Shown here: in pieces, positions 1 through 10,929 of the stretch
Position numbering within the stretch: the stretch's first letter is position 1
Layout: each line of letters begins with the position of its first letter
NCBI GenBank assembly: GCA_010909165.1
Contig: MU008170.1
Coordinates: forward strand, 496,001-560,000
Origin: Anthoceros angustus
Lineage: Eukaryota; Streptophyta; Anthocerotopsida; Anthocerotales; Anthocerotaceae
DNA: 64,000 nt
Direction of reading: 5' to 3'
Translations under genes and position numbers: made by a program
Notes under the pieces: generated by a model
Seen by the model: only the letters and a program-made list of their open reading frames with translations
What the model was told of the DNA's origin: nothing
Databases searched by the model: none

Positions 1-1
1 C

Positions 2-199
2 TTTGATGGCAATTCTGAATTAAATTTGTTTAAAAATTCTTGCACTGAAGGCTTAATACGTTGCAATGGAGAATGTGTCAATCTTCCTTCTGATAATAGC
101 AATTGTGGATCATGTGGATTTAAGTGCGGAGTATTAGGTCAAAATGGCTCGTTTATCACACTTCCCATATGTGTAGAAGGGCAATGTATCATGGATTGA
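2..199 (+). CDS. STIG1-like cysteine-rich protein, 3' part only
   Basis: The reading frame is open from base 2 to a TGA at 197-199 (65 residues); the start lies outside the window. The peptide has closely spaced cysteines in a C-N-G-E-C-V-N-L pattern followed by SDNSNCGSCGFKC, then two more cysteines near the end. This resembles the stigma-specific STIG1 family, small secreted plant proteins with a Cys-rich C-terminal domain that act in the apoplast. The pattern is seen directly; the family name is from recognition, and the usual CC pair is not seen. The codons are AT-rich, like the Gnk2-like genes further on. A degenerate copy of its last ~65 bp follows at once. Confidence 0.6.
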   Translation, partial: FDGNSELNLFKNSCTEGLIRCNGECVNLPSDNSNCGSCGFKCGVLGQNGSFITLPICVEGQCIMD

Positions 200-217
200 G
201 TTTTATTTAGACAGATA

Positions 218-283
218 AGTGAGGAGTATTGGCCATAGATGACTCATTTATCACATCTCCTATGCGCATCATGGATTGACTAC
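218..283 (+). repeat. Degenerate tandem copy of the STIG1-like gene end
   Basis: The segment from GGAGTATT to CATGGATTGAC repeats the end of the preceding coding sequence (about 133-200) with substitutions and a short deletion that removes the last cysteine-containing part. Both copies end in ATGGATTGA. It looks like an old partial tandem duplication. Confidence 0.6.
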
Positions 284-1016
284 CTACTACCTATTTAAGT
301 TTGTAATTATTTTTGGAAATAGAAGTTTATTTCCGCAAACACTTGTTTTAATTCAATCTTGATTATAAAGTGATATCTTAATACTCGTTTTAGTTTAATC
401 TTGGATATAAAGTGATGGTCAAATAGTTGTTTTGATTCAATCTTTATTAAACTAAGAATTTTTATAAATTTACTATTTCCATTATAATACATGTGGGCTT
501 ACAAAAGATGAATTATAGCTAGATGAGTTTAATTAGATAATTAATCACCTACAAAACATCTTATCCCGGATTACAAATTAGGCGAATATTGCCATGAGAA
601 GAATGAGATAGATGAGAGGGATGAGGCACATTAGATCCAATAAGAAGGCTCTAGAGACGTGTTGGGCGAGCTATTTCTCCCTAATCTTTACGCACATGCT
701 ACCTGCACAAGCTATTTTCCCCTAATTTTCAAGCACATGCCATCTGCACGACCAGCATGTGCTAGTGCTAGAATCCACTTGTACTTCATTGAGTTTCTTT
801 GTGGTTGGCTTTATGTATTGTTGTATACTGAAAGGAAAAGAGTAGTACAAATAACCTCTGTTTGAACAATATGATACACTTCCTTCAATAGTTATGTGTT
901 AGAGAAGCAGATAAGTAAAAATTATCTTGAATGATCGAAATGTCTTGGGTGATTGTTGATTGGAATTTTTGAAAAAACTCTTCTTGAAAAATATTTGTAA
1001 GTATAGGATACTTTTG
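284..1016. other. AT-rich intergenic stretch, no gene seen
   Basis: AT-rich sequence with short ORFs only and no recognisable domain. It lies between the STIG1-like gene end and the 3' end of the Gnk2-like gene. Confidence 0.5.
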
Positions 1017-1463
1017 TTATGGTGAAACAGGACAAAATGTTGAATCTATCGTATATTCCAAAGAACATTGGCTTTCTTGTATAAAACCTGAGCGTCTCCC
1101 TACACAATAAACATCTAAGAGTTCAAACTTGGCCATCTCTAAACATACACTACATAATTTTTTTTGAGATCCATAAGTTGATCCATCAATCTTTATATTG
1201 CATGCAGCATAACCTTGAAAATACCATGGACTTCGAAAAAGTACAGTATATGGATGGTTGTCAGGAAATGTGTCAGCACCTCTTAATGCAAGCACAGAAA
1301 CTCCTGCTCGAACCACTTTATGATCTTCACTTGCTGCTGGTTCAATGTATTGCCCACATCTATAAAGTATGTTTTGAGATGATATAGTACTACTGGACAT
1401 GAGTAAAATAATTGATAAATATATGATATGAAAAAAATAATTCCATCGTACATTTTGATGCAT
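1017..1463 (-). CDS. Gnk2-like (DUF26-like) small secreted cysteine-rich protein 1
   Basis: An intronless 148-residue ORF with a true ATG. The N-terminus carries a hydrophobic run (FFHIIYLSIILLM, about residues 10-22), consistent with a signal peptide, so the product is probably secreted. The mature part has Cys at YRCG, AAC, LCSVC, VYC, SQC and TFC. A C...C-X2-C core followed by a late Cys before a LEY strand resembles the ginkbilobin-2/DUF26 fold, known in plants from antifungal proteins and receptor ectodomains. The first spacing is longer (15 residues) than the usual C-X8-C, so assignment is tentative. A clear paralog lies at 27203-27646. AT-rich codons set it apart from the GC-rich housekeeping genes. 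Confidence 0.65.
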   Translation of the reverse strand: MHQNVRWNYFFHIIYLSIILLMSSSTISSQNILYRCGQYIEPAASEDHKVVRAGVSVLALRGADTFPDNHPYTVLFRSPWYFQGYAACNIKIDGSTYGSQKKLCSVCLEMAKFELLDVYCVGRRSGFIQESQCSLEYTIDSTFCPVSP

Positions 1464-2878
1464 AATTTTTATTTATAAAAAATAACGAGCACTTACGTGT
1501 TTACAATTAAGAACACACATAAGTAACATGATATAATACACTCCATCCATTACGAGGACAACATGAAAGGTTACTTTGTTAAAATGCATAGTGAGATTCC
1601 ATATGTCCGTCTATATGAAAATATACGCCATATTTACGCCATAGGGGACGAAAAATCAAATATAATTAACTCAACAGTTGCAATGGTGTATTTGATGAAT
1701 ACATTTAATAGAAGTGTGAAGAATGAATAGATTTTGGGATGCATATATAAAACATGTGGTAGGCAGGTCAACCTCACATCTTAAATTCATGTAGCACTTC
1801 CTATTGTTATGCACAACAATAATTTTGTTATATCTAGGGAATCCATGAGCAAATACGCCAATTTGAAGGTCACATCTTGAGCAATTAGATCAAACAAAGA
1901 TTCTATTATTAAAATGGTAAATTATGGAAGAGATTCTAAAATTGCATAGAATAATATTATATTAAAATTTGTGCTTGTTAGTGTGAGTGCACTTGGTTTT
2001 TGTATAGGACTTCCTTGGAAGAACTTAGAGCGTAGTAGTGTTGGAACACTTGGAAATAATTACAAAGGACAATGAGTATCACAATAGCTTGGCTAGTAAA
2101 CGAAGTTTCTAGACTACCATGTTGGAGAATAATAAGCTCTAGATTCTGAACTCTTGTGTGAGATTTGGTCTTGGGGCTGCCTATCGTGAGCTGGTCAGGG
2201 CAGCCAAAAGGGGTGCTGTTGTGAAGCCCTAAAAGGCTGCTGTTGTGAAGCTTTTGGGGACCTTTTTGAATTGAAGGATGTAGGAGTATGGAGCCTACGT
2301 TGAAGGTGGTGAGTGTTGACGAGGCTGACGAGAGCAGCGCAGATATGACGGGGTCCAACGACCGTCCCCACCAGAGAAGGGAGCTTCATGGAGATAGAAG
2401 ACGTGCCAAAAGAGGGTAAAGCGTCAGCGAATGTTCAACGCGGTAACCTGGACATGGCGGAGCTTGCAGCACAAGCCACCCAAGATATCCTTCAACATGT
2501 ATTGATTCCTCCCTTTGCAGCTTGAAGGCATGCGTTCCCGGGACGTGGCGGATTCCAGCGTCGTGGGGTCCTGTGGCGGGAATCCGCATTTATTGGGCTC
2601 CTGAGGGCAGGACACCATATTTGGTGAAACCGATATATTCCCCGACTGGATAAAGCACACTGGGGGCCCCCGCAGGGGACTCACGTACCTGGTTGGGAGA
2701 ATACGCGCACTGCGTATGACCATACGTAGATTGCAGAGGAAGGGACCCCGCAGGCTTGGGCGACACGGCACAGACCCTTGGGCTGCTGCTGGAGCGTTTG
2801 GTGGGCGATTTGAGCCACTTGGTTCCCGGTTGCTTCGCACCGGGCTGCAGCCGGGCAGGGTCAGTCGGGGGCCAGGGC
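1464..2878. other. Intergenic: AT-rich then GC-rich; possible short exon, unproven
   Basis: The first 800 bases are AT-rich with nothing recognisable. From about 2170 composition rises. A 45-residue plus-strand ORF at 2388-2525 starts with ATG and ends LIPPFAA; it looks codon-biased but I recognise no domain. It could be a leading exon or a retroelement scrap. Confidence 0.3.
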
Positions 2879-3520
2879 CCCGGAAGTCCGAGGGGAAGGA
2901 AAAGGAAAAGGAAAGGAAAGGGAAGGGGACAGGGAAGGGAAGGAAGGGCAGCGAAGGGAAGGGAAGGAGAGGGAAGGAGAGGGAAGGAGAGGGAAGGAGA
3001 GGGAAGGAAAGGGAAGGAAAGGGAAGGAAAGGGAAGGAAAGAGAAGGGAAGGGAAGGAAAGGGAAGGAAAGGGAAGGAGAGGGAAGGAATGGAAAGGGAA
3101 GGCAAGGAAAGGCAAAAGGAAAGGAAAGGAAAGGGAAGGGAAGCGAAGGGAGGGAAGGAGGGAAGGGAGGGAAGGGAGGGAAGGGAGGGAAGGCAGGAAG
3201 GGAAGGGCAGAGCCGGGAAGGGAACGGAAAGGAAACGAAAGAAAACGAAAGGAAACGAAAGGAAACGAAAGGAAATGAAAGGACAAGAAAGGAAACGAAA
3301 GGAAACGAAAGGAAACGAAAGGGAACGAAAGGAAACGAAAGGAAACGAAAGGAAACGAAAGGAAATGAAAGGAAATGAAAGGAAAGGGAAGGAAAGGGAA
3401 GGAAAAGAAAGGGAAGGAAAGAACGCGGAAGGAAAGGAAACGAAAGGGAAGGAAAGGCAAGGGAAAGCAAGGGAAGGAAAGGCAAGGAAAGGGAAGGCAA
3501 GGCAAGGCAAGGAAAGGCCC
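2879..3520 (+). repeat. Long polypurine tract (GGGAA/GGAAA/GGAAAC family)
   Basis: About 640 bases are almost entirely purine on the plus strand, in sub-blocks: GGAGAGGGAA repeats near 2960-3005, GGAAAGGGAA near 3005-3120, GGGAGGGAA near 3145-3195 and GGAAACGAAA near 3230-3370, then mixed units. All six frames are open through much of it, which creates spurious long Lys/Glu/Gly or Phe/Ser/Pro ORFs. It ends about 130 bp upstream of the phosphatase start codon. Confidence 0.95.
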
Positions 3521-3649
3521 CGTGGCTCGTCTGCGTGAGAGCACAGAGGTCGCAACTGCGGCGCTGGATAGGAATTTTTGGGCTCCGGGATTGGCGGGCT
3601 CCGGGGACGGAAATTGGGCGGTGGGCACCTGGGCGGGCGCAGTTCGGCG

Positions 3650-5105
3650 ATGCAAGAGCTGGAGAAGGGCCGCATCGCCCTCCGGCGCAGGGACGAGAGG
3701 GGCGGTAGCAGCAGCCTGCTGGTGGATCAGTGGGTCAGGCTGTGGGACTGCAGCGTGAGATGGGTGCTGGCTCTGCTGCACCTCTTGCTGCGCCTGGCGC
3801 TGCGATCCCCCGCCCTCCGCGCGCTGCTCTGCTTTGTGGGTCTGCACACGCTCTGCGCCGGGGCTGAGCCCGCGCCCTCGTACTGCGCCCCGCAGCTCAG
3901 GCATCCGTCGCTGCTGGCGCCCAGGGGCTGCCGGGACGGGAGCAGGCTCACGGTGCGTTTGTTGGGTTTGTGGAATTCGGGTGCTTGGGAGGGGAATTGT
4001 GCGCAATTCGGGCGGGGTTGGAAAACCGGGTTGTGGGTTTGATTCCGCTTGGCTGGGTTGGTGATCCGGGTTGTGGGTTTTGGGTGCAGGTGGTGCTTGA
4101 CCTGGACGAGACGCTGGTCTGCGCCTACGATTCCCAGGGCCTGCCCCCTCTGCTGCACAGCCAGGCTATCAGGTCCGGGGTGCAGTGGTTCCAGCTTCAG
4201 TGTCTGGTGTATGATGTGAGTACTGGGTGCAATTACGTCCGCGTTGGTTCTTGGCTGTTTCTGGAAGTGGGTGTGGTCTGAATTGTGGCGGGTTTGGGAG
4301 CAGGAGGCTGATGGCAGGCAGAGGATGAACACTGTGATTGTGTATGAGCGGCCGGGGCTGCAAGAGTTCCTGGAGAAGGCTAGCAGGTTCTCTGAACTTG
4401 TCATCTTCACAGCAGGAGTGGAAGGTGGGTCGTGTTGGAAGCTTCCAAAAACGAGGCTTGTGTTACCTTCTTTGCTCTCTGGCTGATTATGGTGTGTGCC
4501 GTGCATTGGGGTGCAGCTTATGCAAGTCCGCTCATTGACAAAATTGATCCCGACAAGAGGGTTACGTCAAGGCTTTATCGGCCAGCCACCGTCGTCACGT
4601 AAGTGTGTACTTACAACAGGCTTGTGCTGATTGCTCTTGTTGTTCTGCTTCAGTGTAATTTACCTTGTTTCACATCTAAACTTTTGGCGGAAACTTTTCA
4701 GGAAGTACAAGGACCAAGTCCATGAGGTCTCTTGTCATGTCAAGGATTTGTCATGCCTCGGAAGGGATCTGAGGAGGACTGTCATCATAGATAACAACCC
4801 CTTCAGCTTTGTGTTGCAACCCACTAATGGGATACCTTGTGTGCCTTTCACTGGGGACAATGCACAAGATCAACAAGTAAGAGAAATGCCCCTTCAATCC
4901 CTTCAATCTTCACTCCTGTTAGTATCGCAGTCTGTCCGCTGTTGCTAATGTTTGCCCTCCATACTCTTTCCAGTTACTCCAGGTCCTGCTACCCTTGCTG
5001 GAACTTCTATCCAATGAGAAGGACGTTCGACCCGTGCTGGATGGTAAGTTCCGCATGGCCTCATGGTTTCGATCTCGTGGAGTACCCGTGGTGATGGAGA
5101 GTTAA
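3650..5105 (+). CDS. CTD small-phosphatase-like / Dullard-type protein phosphatase (NIF/FCP1 domain)
   Basis: Six exons fit by phase: 3650-3952, 4090-4215, 4322-4424, 4517-4598, 4702-4876 and 4974-5105, giving 306 residues. Introns are 83-137 bp with GT-AG ends. An N-terminal hydrophobic stretch (about residues 36-70) suggests membrane anchoring, as in nuclear-envelope Dullard/CTDNEP1. The HAD catalytic signature DxDxT is seen as VVLDLDETLV (Asp105, Asp107, Thr109). Further family blocks are VIVYERPGLQEFL, FTAGVEAYASPLID, KDLSCLGRDL and VIIDNNPFSF. Known members dephosphorylate Ser/Thr in RNA polymerase II CTD or lipin. The start is the first in-frame ATG, just after the polypurine tract. The last 15 bases, stop included, belong to a tandem repeat that continues downstream. 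Confidence 0.9.
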
Positions 5106-5218
5106 ACGAGTTACTAGAGCCTTCCAGTCAAGCAAACGCCTGGTCCCAGGAAATGGTGATGGAGAGTTAAACGAGTTGCTAGAGCTTTCCAGTCCAGCAA
5201 ACGCCTGGTCCCAGAAAA
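5091..5218 (+). repeat. Tandem ~64-bp duplication spanning the phosphatase stop codon
   Basis: GGTGATGGAGAGTTAAACGAG through CGCCTGGTCCCAG occurs twice in a row with four or five substitutions. The first copy contains the phosphatase stop TAA at 5103-5105; the second lies in the 3' flank. Confidence 0.85.
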
Positions 5219-5453
5219 ATGCAACCTCTGCTTGGGTTGTGCAGCCATCAAGGTAAGGTATGTCCTCCTTTCCATACCATCCGGGTTTTGACCATACAGC
5301 CTGTGCGTATGCCGAGTCCATAGCTGGAGTGCGGTGTGGCCTTTGCACATGCAATTCCTGATCCACAGTCACGGCTGGATCAGGCTCTCGCTGCTACAGT
5401 ATCGTGCCCCCTGCACACCAAGTTGCAACACACTTGAGCGGAGTTGAATAGCC

Positions 5454-5489
5454 CCGGACAGATTTAGCGCTGGCGCTAAATTTGTCCGG
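5454..5489. repeat. Near-perfect short hairpin
   Basis: Two 17-base arms, CCGGACAGATTTAGCGC and GCGCTAAATTTGTCCGG, pair with one mismatch around a two-base centre. It lies about 350 bp after the phosphatase stop. It may be a foldback element remnant; no target duplication is obvious. Confidence 0.8.
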
Positions 5490-5699
5490 CTTGCTCACTA
5501 CATTGTTTATATCGCCCTGTAAAGTACAAATTGTAGAACCTTCTCCATCTCAAGAATACGTTTCTTGGTCTGCCATGCTTGGAGGCTTTCAGAACACCAA
5601 CAGCTGATACTGTGACAAGAAAAAACTCAAAAAACCCGATGCTGGTGTGCTCGGCAAAGGCAGTAAGCGCTGGCTACCCGGCGGGCTAGGACCAATTCA

Positions 5700-5785
5700 C
5701 TCATACAAATTTCAGTGCACTCATACACAAATTTCAGTGCACCCATATACAAATTTCAGTGCACTCACATACAAATTTCAGTGCA
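5700..5785 (+). repeat. 22-23 bp minisatellite, four copies
   Basis: The unit ACTCATACAAATTTCAGTGC with small length variants is repeated four times head to tail. Confidence 0.85.
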
Positions 5786-5904
5786 CAACTCTCAACGCTC
5801 TCTCTATTTCATCACACAGGGGTTCCAAGTAACCCCCTCGCAGACCACATCCCGACCACATCCTCGAGATTTGCTATTGCTCTCGACTCAAACAACAAAG
5901 CTCC

Positions 5905-7110
5905 CTAATTAGACTCTCCACAACTCTCTCACCACGACGTTTGACAACCTCTCCACCTTAAGTATACTTTCCACTCTCCACAACTCTCTCATCACAAGGT
6001 TCGACAACCTCTCCAACTTAAGTACGCCCTCTCTCCACAACTCTCTAAACACAAGGTTCGATAACCTCTCCACTTTAAGTACGCTCTCTACAACTCTCCA
6101 CCTTAAGTACGCTCTCTACACAACTCTCCACCTTCAGTACGCTCTCTACAACTCTCCATCTTATGTACGCTCTTTTCAACTCTCCACCTTAACTACGCTC
6201 TCTAAAACTCTCTGAACACAAGGCTCGACAAACTTCCTATCTACGCTCCCCACAACTCTCTCAACAACACAAGTCTCGACAAGCTCCCTAACTCCGCACT
6301 TTACAACTCTCTCAACAACACAAGGTTCGACAAGCTCCCTAACTACGCACTTTACAACTCTCTCAACAACACAAGGTTCGCTAACTACGCTCTCCATAAT
6401 TCTTTGAAGAATACAAGGTTCGCTAACTGCGCTGTCCACAACTCTCTCAACACAAGGCTAGCTAACTATGTTCTCCACAATTGTCTCAACACAAGATGCC
6501 CTAACTAGGTTCTCCACAACTCTCTCAACACAAGGCCGCCTAACCACAACTCAAGGCTCCCTAACTAGGTTCTCCACAACTCTCTCAACACAACGCTGTC
6601 TAACTACGCTCTCCACAACTCTCTCAAGGCAACGCTCACTACCTAGGCTCTCCACAACTCTCTCAACTCTCTCAACGCTCTCAACTCTCTCAACTCTCTC
6701 AAGGCTCCCTAGCTAAGCTCTTGACAACTCTCTCAACATAAGGCTCCCTAACTACGCTCTCCACAACTCTCTCAACACAAGGCTTCCTAACTACGCTCTC
6801 CACAACTCTCTCAACACAAGGCTCCCTAACTATGTTCTCCACAACTCTCTCAACAAAGGCTCCTAACTATGCTCTCCACAACTCTCTTAACACAAGGCTC
6901 CCTAACTCTACTCTCCATAATTGTCTCAACATAGGGCTCCCTAATTCCACTCTCCACAACTATCTCAACACAAGGCTCCCTAACTATGCTCTCTACAACT
7001 CTCTCATCATAGGGCCCCTAGTTCCGGCCTTCAGAACTCTCTCAACACTCAACACAGGGCCCTAGTTCCGATCTTCAGAACTCTCTCAACACAAAGCCTT
7101 AGCTACGGTC
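5905..7110 (+). repeat. ~40-bp minisatellite field (CTCTCCACAACTCTCTCAAC...)
   Basis: A tandem field whose units combine CTCCACAACTCTCTCAACAC, AAGGCTCCCTAACTACG and shortened variants. Unit length drifts from about 30 to 45 bases. ORFs inside encode low-complexity Leu/Ser/Thr runs and are not taken as genes. Confidence 0.9.
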
Positions 7111-7124
7111 TCTATAGTTTTTTC

Positions 7125-7440
7125 GATGGCTTTAACCTATTGCTCTAGCCCTTATATGCCCTTATATTGCACTGGCCCTTATATGCCCTTAAGTTGCTCT
7201 AACCCTTATATGTCTCACAAGCTCGCTTCGACTTAGCAGCTGCTAACTCAAGGAATTTTTGCAGATCACCAATCTCTAAGAGTCCTTTGAAAACCACCAA
7301 TCATTCAAAGTCCTCACCAATTGCTAAGAGTCCTCTCCAGACCACCAATCACTAAAAGTCCTCATCAATTACTAAAAGTCCTCTCCAGTCCACCAATCAC
7401 TAAGAGTCCTCTCAGACCACCAATCACTTGCAATTCCTTT
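7125..7440 (+). repeat. Short tandem repeats (CCCTTATATG and CACTAAAAGTCCTC units)
   Basis: About 7138-7210 repeats CCCTTATATGCCCTTA with a Leu-like spacer. About 7258-7440 repeats ACCACCAATCACTAAAAGTC with ~30-bp spacing. Between them is unique sequence. Confidence 0.75.
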
Positions 7441-7769
7441 TGTACTATAATAGGAGATAGTATGAAACATGCAACACATCCATCTCTTAACAGGCCAGCT
7501 ACTAATCATTTTAACCCGTTTTTCTCTTTTAACTTTTCAGCGGTACCATTACCGCTGCCCTCGTCATTGACATAAACTACAGAAAACGCGGATCATCGTA
7601 AACAAATATTGAATGTAAAAAATTTTAGAGAACCCATCGCATCTTGTTGAAAAGCGCAGGAAGAAGAGTTGGTCTTCTGCAAAACCCACAATGCAGAGCT
7701 GTATTCTTGTAAAACTCGCCTCAAAAACCCAAGGCCCGTAGTCGAACTAGTTGTCCTGCCTACCCTTCA

Positions 7770-8604
7770 CTACGGCAGGCAGAAAGGAACAAGCATCTTG
7801 ACCACAGCAGGAAATGCAAGCATCCAGAGGTCCGTCGAGCGGCCGACGCTGTCGTCATCTCCATTAACAAATGACTTCAAAGCAGCCATGGACATATAGA
7901 ACTTGGACCACCACGAAAAGGCAGCTAGTGGAATGCAGAGTGAGACACACCGTTGACAAACTCACCTGTTTGCTGTTCGCGACCCTAAGAAGAATCCTGC
8001 ACAATTCAGCAATCTGGCAATGGTCTAGCAGAGAAAACAGCGGGCTCTAACGGGCTATAGGTTTTTGAGGTGGGTTTTACAGAAGGAGCAACTGTGCGCT
8101 GCGAAGTTTGCAAAAAATCACGTCTGCTTCGTGGGCTTCTTGCATCTCATCGTCCAGTCAGTGTTCGATGGGGGCAGATCACCTCCCACATCGAGCTCCC
8201 AGGATTCCAGAAGTCACAGTCCTCCTCCGAGCTCCTCTCAACACCAAGAGCTACAAGCAAATGAGACGTGAGCTCGCTCTGCTGCACGCCGAACTTCCTC
8301 TCCAGAGCAGGGAGATGAATAGACGCACTCCCGGCGCTCTTCTCCAATGCTTCCCCCAGTTGCTCTCCGCCACAGAGCACCTCCGTCCAAGCCATCCAAC
8401 TGTCTGTACAACATTTGCAGCAAACTGCTGGTAGAGATGCAATCAGTGAGAGACAGGGGCAGCTGGCTCATGTACGTCGGGGCCCTGGCTCTGGCCCTGG
8501 CGTCACCACACACTTGAAGCCGCAGCACTAGTCCCTCCAAGACATGAATTCCAAAGCTCGAGCACCATCTTTCCTGGTCACCACATGATGCTCACAAGCC
8601 GTGA
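7770..8604 (-). CDS. Unrecognised spliced protein, C-terminal exons
   Basis: Four minus-strand exons join in phase: 8529-8604, 8183-8399, 7966-8013 and 7770-7901 (stop TAG). The first follows a strong pyrimidine tract ending TCTGCAG. Introns are 64-169 bp with GT-AG ends. The joined frame reads sensibly across junctions, for example through LGEALEKSAGSASIHLPALE, ERKFGVQQSELTSHLLVALG, IAELCRILLRVANSKQ and FYMSMAALKSFVNGDDD. I recognise no domain. Upstream exons probably lie between 8.6 and 9.8 kb but I could not resolve them, so this is a partial model. It runs in the same direction as the EAPP gene upstream. Confidence 0.4.
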
Positions 8605-9851
8605 CTGCAGAAGAGAGAGAGGGAAAAGCTGACAGCAGCAGGAGACGACCAATTATGGAACAGGCTGCCATAGATTGCAATCTGTGCCGATGATACACGA
8701 GTCAAAGCGAGTGTCTGCCCAGGCCCCATCCTCTGGAAGCCAGTGCTCTCACAAGCGGGCAAAACCCACCCTCTTCTGCAGTAATGGAAGCAGCTCGACG
8801 TTGTGGTGAGCCTTGAGAGGGAGAAGGAAGGGGAGGCCACTGGCCAGACTGGGTCACCTTGGAGCGGGTTCGCCGGCAGCGGCAAAGTAGAGGAGGGTCC
8901 ACCTCCACAGTCCCCTCCTACCCGGATCCACCGCCACGTTGCCCCCAGCTGATGAAGATCTGTGTCCGTGCACGTTGCAGCAACGTGTCTGGTCCTGTCC
9001 TTGACCTTCTTCTTCTTCACACTTGCCAATACCATAATTTGCCCCTACCATCTCCTAGCCTCGAAGATGGTGCAGCTCACCGGACAAGAAAGGGTGCAGC
9101 TCTGCAGCCTTGCCCCCTCTTCGACTGCTGTACTCTGTACCGTGTTACAGGCTGCGTCACGACACGTTGAAAAGCCTTTCAGCACAGTTGTGGGACCACG
9201 CGGGACCTGTGCAGATGCACCGGTACACTCACACGAATCACTTTCTCCGTCTCTCACACTTTCTCTGTCTCTCAATCATTCGAATGCTTATCTCTGTCCC
9301 TCAATCATTCGCCTGCAACATAAGAGGTGCCAGAATCTGGTCACTGCTATCGATTACTGACTTGAACATCCATGGCAGACAGCATAGACAAGCGGGCCAT
9401 GACACTCTGATCAATTTGGCGCACCAGAGCCTAAGTAAGGCATGAGTATGCCGATTCTGCTGCTTCCTTTTCTCTTAGGGGAGAGTATACGCTTTCACTG
9501 CATACAGCAACACTGTTCCAAACCTCTCGAGCTCTGGCCCAATTTGTCGCCATCATCGTCTTCATTCTGGTGATGCCCGATGTGCAAGAATCCGCAAACA
9601 TCCTCTGTACTTTCAGGCGGTTTCTATCCAGAAACAAGTCTACTCAGCTCCCGCATTCCTTCAGTAGCTGGTCTGACAGAGCCTCCAGCAGCTTCTCGAA
9701 GAATAAATTTGAAACACCCTGCGCCCCAACAGGGAACCTGTTTCATCTTCAGTCTGGCAAGCCATACCAGGGTTGAAAGACCCAGATATGTCTGGCTGGA
9801 ATGCGGCTCACCAAGGAGGCCACTCTCTTCTGATGACCCCAGCCTGATGAC
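8605..9851. other. GC-rich stretch, probable unresolved exons/introns
   Basis: Short competing ORFs on both strands. One minus-strand stretch near 8680-8790 could be another exon of the gene at 7770-8604. No frame is convincing over more than about 30 codons. Confidence 0.3.
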
Positions 9852-10615
9852 CTAGGAGTAACTTGGCAAGATATTGACAAAATGGTAAACCTCATCACTG
9901 TCTAGTACAGCCACTTCTGCATCGCACTCTGCACAACGTACTGGCTTGTACACCTCACCAACCTCCCCTTCCACACTGCTGCTTTCTGTAGCCTCTTCTG
10001 CATCACGTCTCCCTCTCTTGGGGCGTTTCTTTTGCCGTCTTCTGTTAGGAATGCTCCGAAGCACCTCATTTTGCACAACCCTACAGTTCACCACGAACAT
10101 AGCCCGATACTGATTCACATACAGCTCATGCCTGCAGCACAATAAAAAACTGATCAGTTCCAAATCAACGTCCTCCTGCACCGTAGCCAGCCACATAATC
10201 ATATAAACTCAGACTAGCTCAATTAAAAACAAGACATGGTGAAAAATCTCTTCATTGAATGCATGACATACAGAAACCCTGAACTCTCAGCCTGCCGAGC
10301 TCCACGACGTCTCACCTCTGACAGTCGATGCACAAGGTGGTGAAACAGCAAGGGCAGCTGAGCACAGCATCTGACTTCCTGCCCTGCCTTTTCACCGCCA
10401 CCCAGGCTTCATCCTTGTCATCCAAACTCGGATCGTAAAATTCTGGCTCCGCTTCTTCGTGTTCCTGGTCACCGGCCTCCAATTTCTCCAATGACGAGGC
10501 TGCGCATTGAAAAGGTGGTCAGTCCCTTTAGACAGCACATCCAACACAAAGCTCTCCAAGGATCAATACCAGCTTCCGACACCGAGGATATCTCCTCAGA
10601 CGCCACACCCGCCAT
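9852..10615 (-). CDS. EAPP: E2F-associated phosphoprotein (EAPP) family protein
   Basis: Three exons fit by phase: 10570-10615 (ATG at 10613-10615), 10316-10499 and 9852-10131, giving 169 residues. Exon 2 encodes EFYDPSLDDKDEAWVAVKRQ and a Cys-rich stretch SCPCCFTTLCIDCQR. Exon 3 encodes HELYVNQYRAMFVVNC, a basic linker, and the ending VRCAECDAEVAVLDSDEVYH. The four-Cys first block, the HELY-Q-YRA-F-VNC core and the CxxC-EVAV-D-DEVYHF ending are characteristic of the EAPP C-terminal family. Animal EAPP is a nuclear phosphoprotein that binds activating E2F factors; the plant role is little known. The small first exon is the least certain part. Confidence 0.85.
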
Positions 10616-10929
10616 GCGGTCTGGAATTCTTGGTGAATTACGTCACCCTAATGCCCACAAAATCACCACCAACAACGATTGTCTTTGTTTGGCACTACCC
10701 ATAGTAGTGGGGCTTCTTCAATGACAGTTCCCCAGTGTACCGCTGCCAAGCTCGTCAAACACCAATATTTTCCACAAACTATCTTCCGTATTGGAACTCG
10801 AAGCTAGTGCAATCTCTACATGGACTGGAAAAGATTTTATGGCTTAAATTTTTCTTATATTATACTTAAGATCTTTTTTGAAGAATTCAGAGGCTTTATA
10901 TAGATATTTCAAAATATACATCGAAGTCC

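Noticed and set aside
2424-3675. Several 220-381 residue ORFs rich in Phe/Ser/Pro or Lys/Glu/Gly
   Set aside because: They are the polypurine tract read in six frames; the repeat lacks stops by composition.
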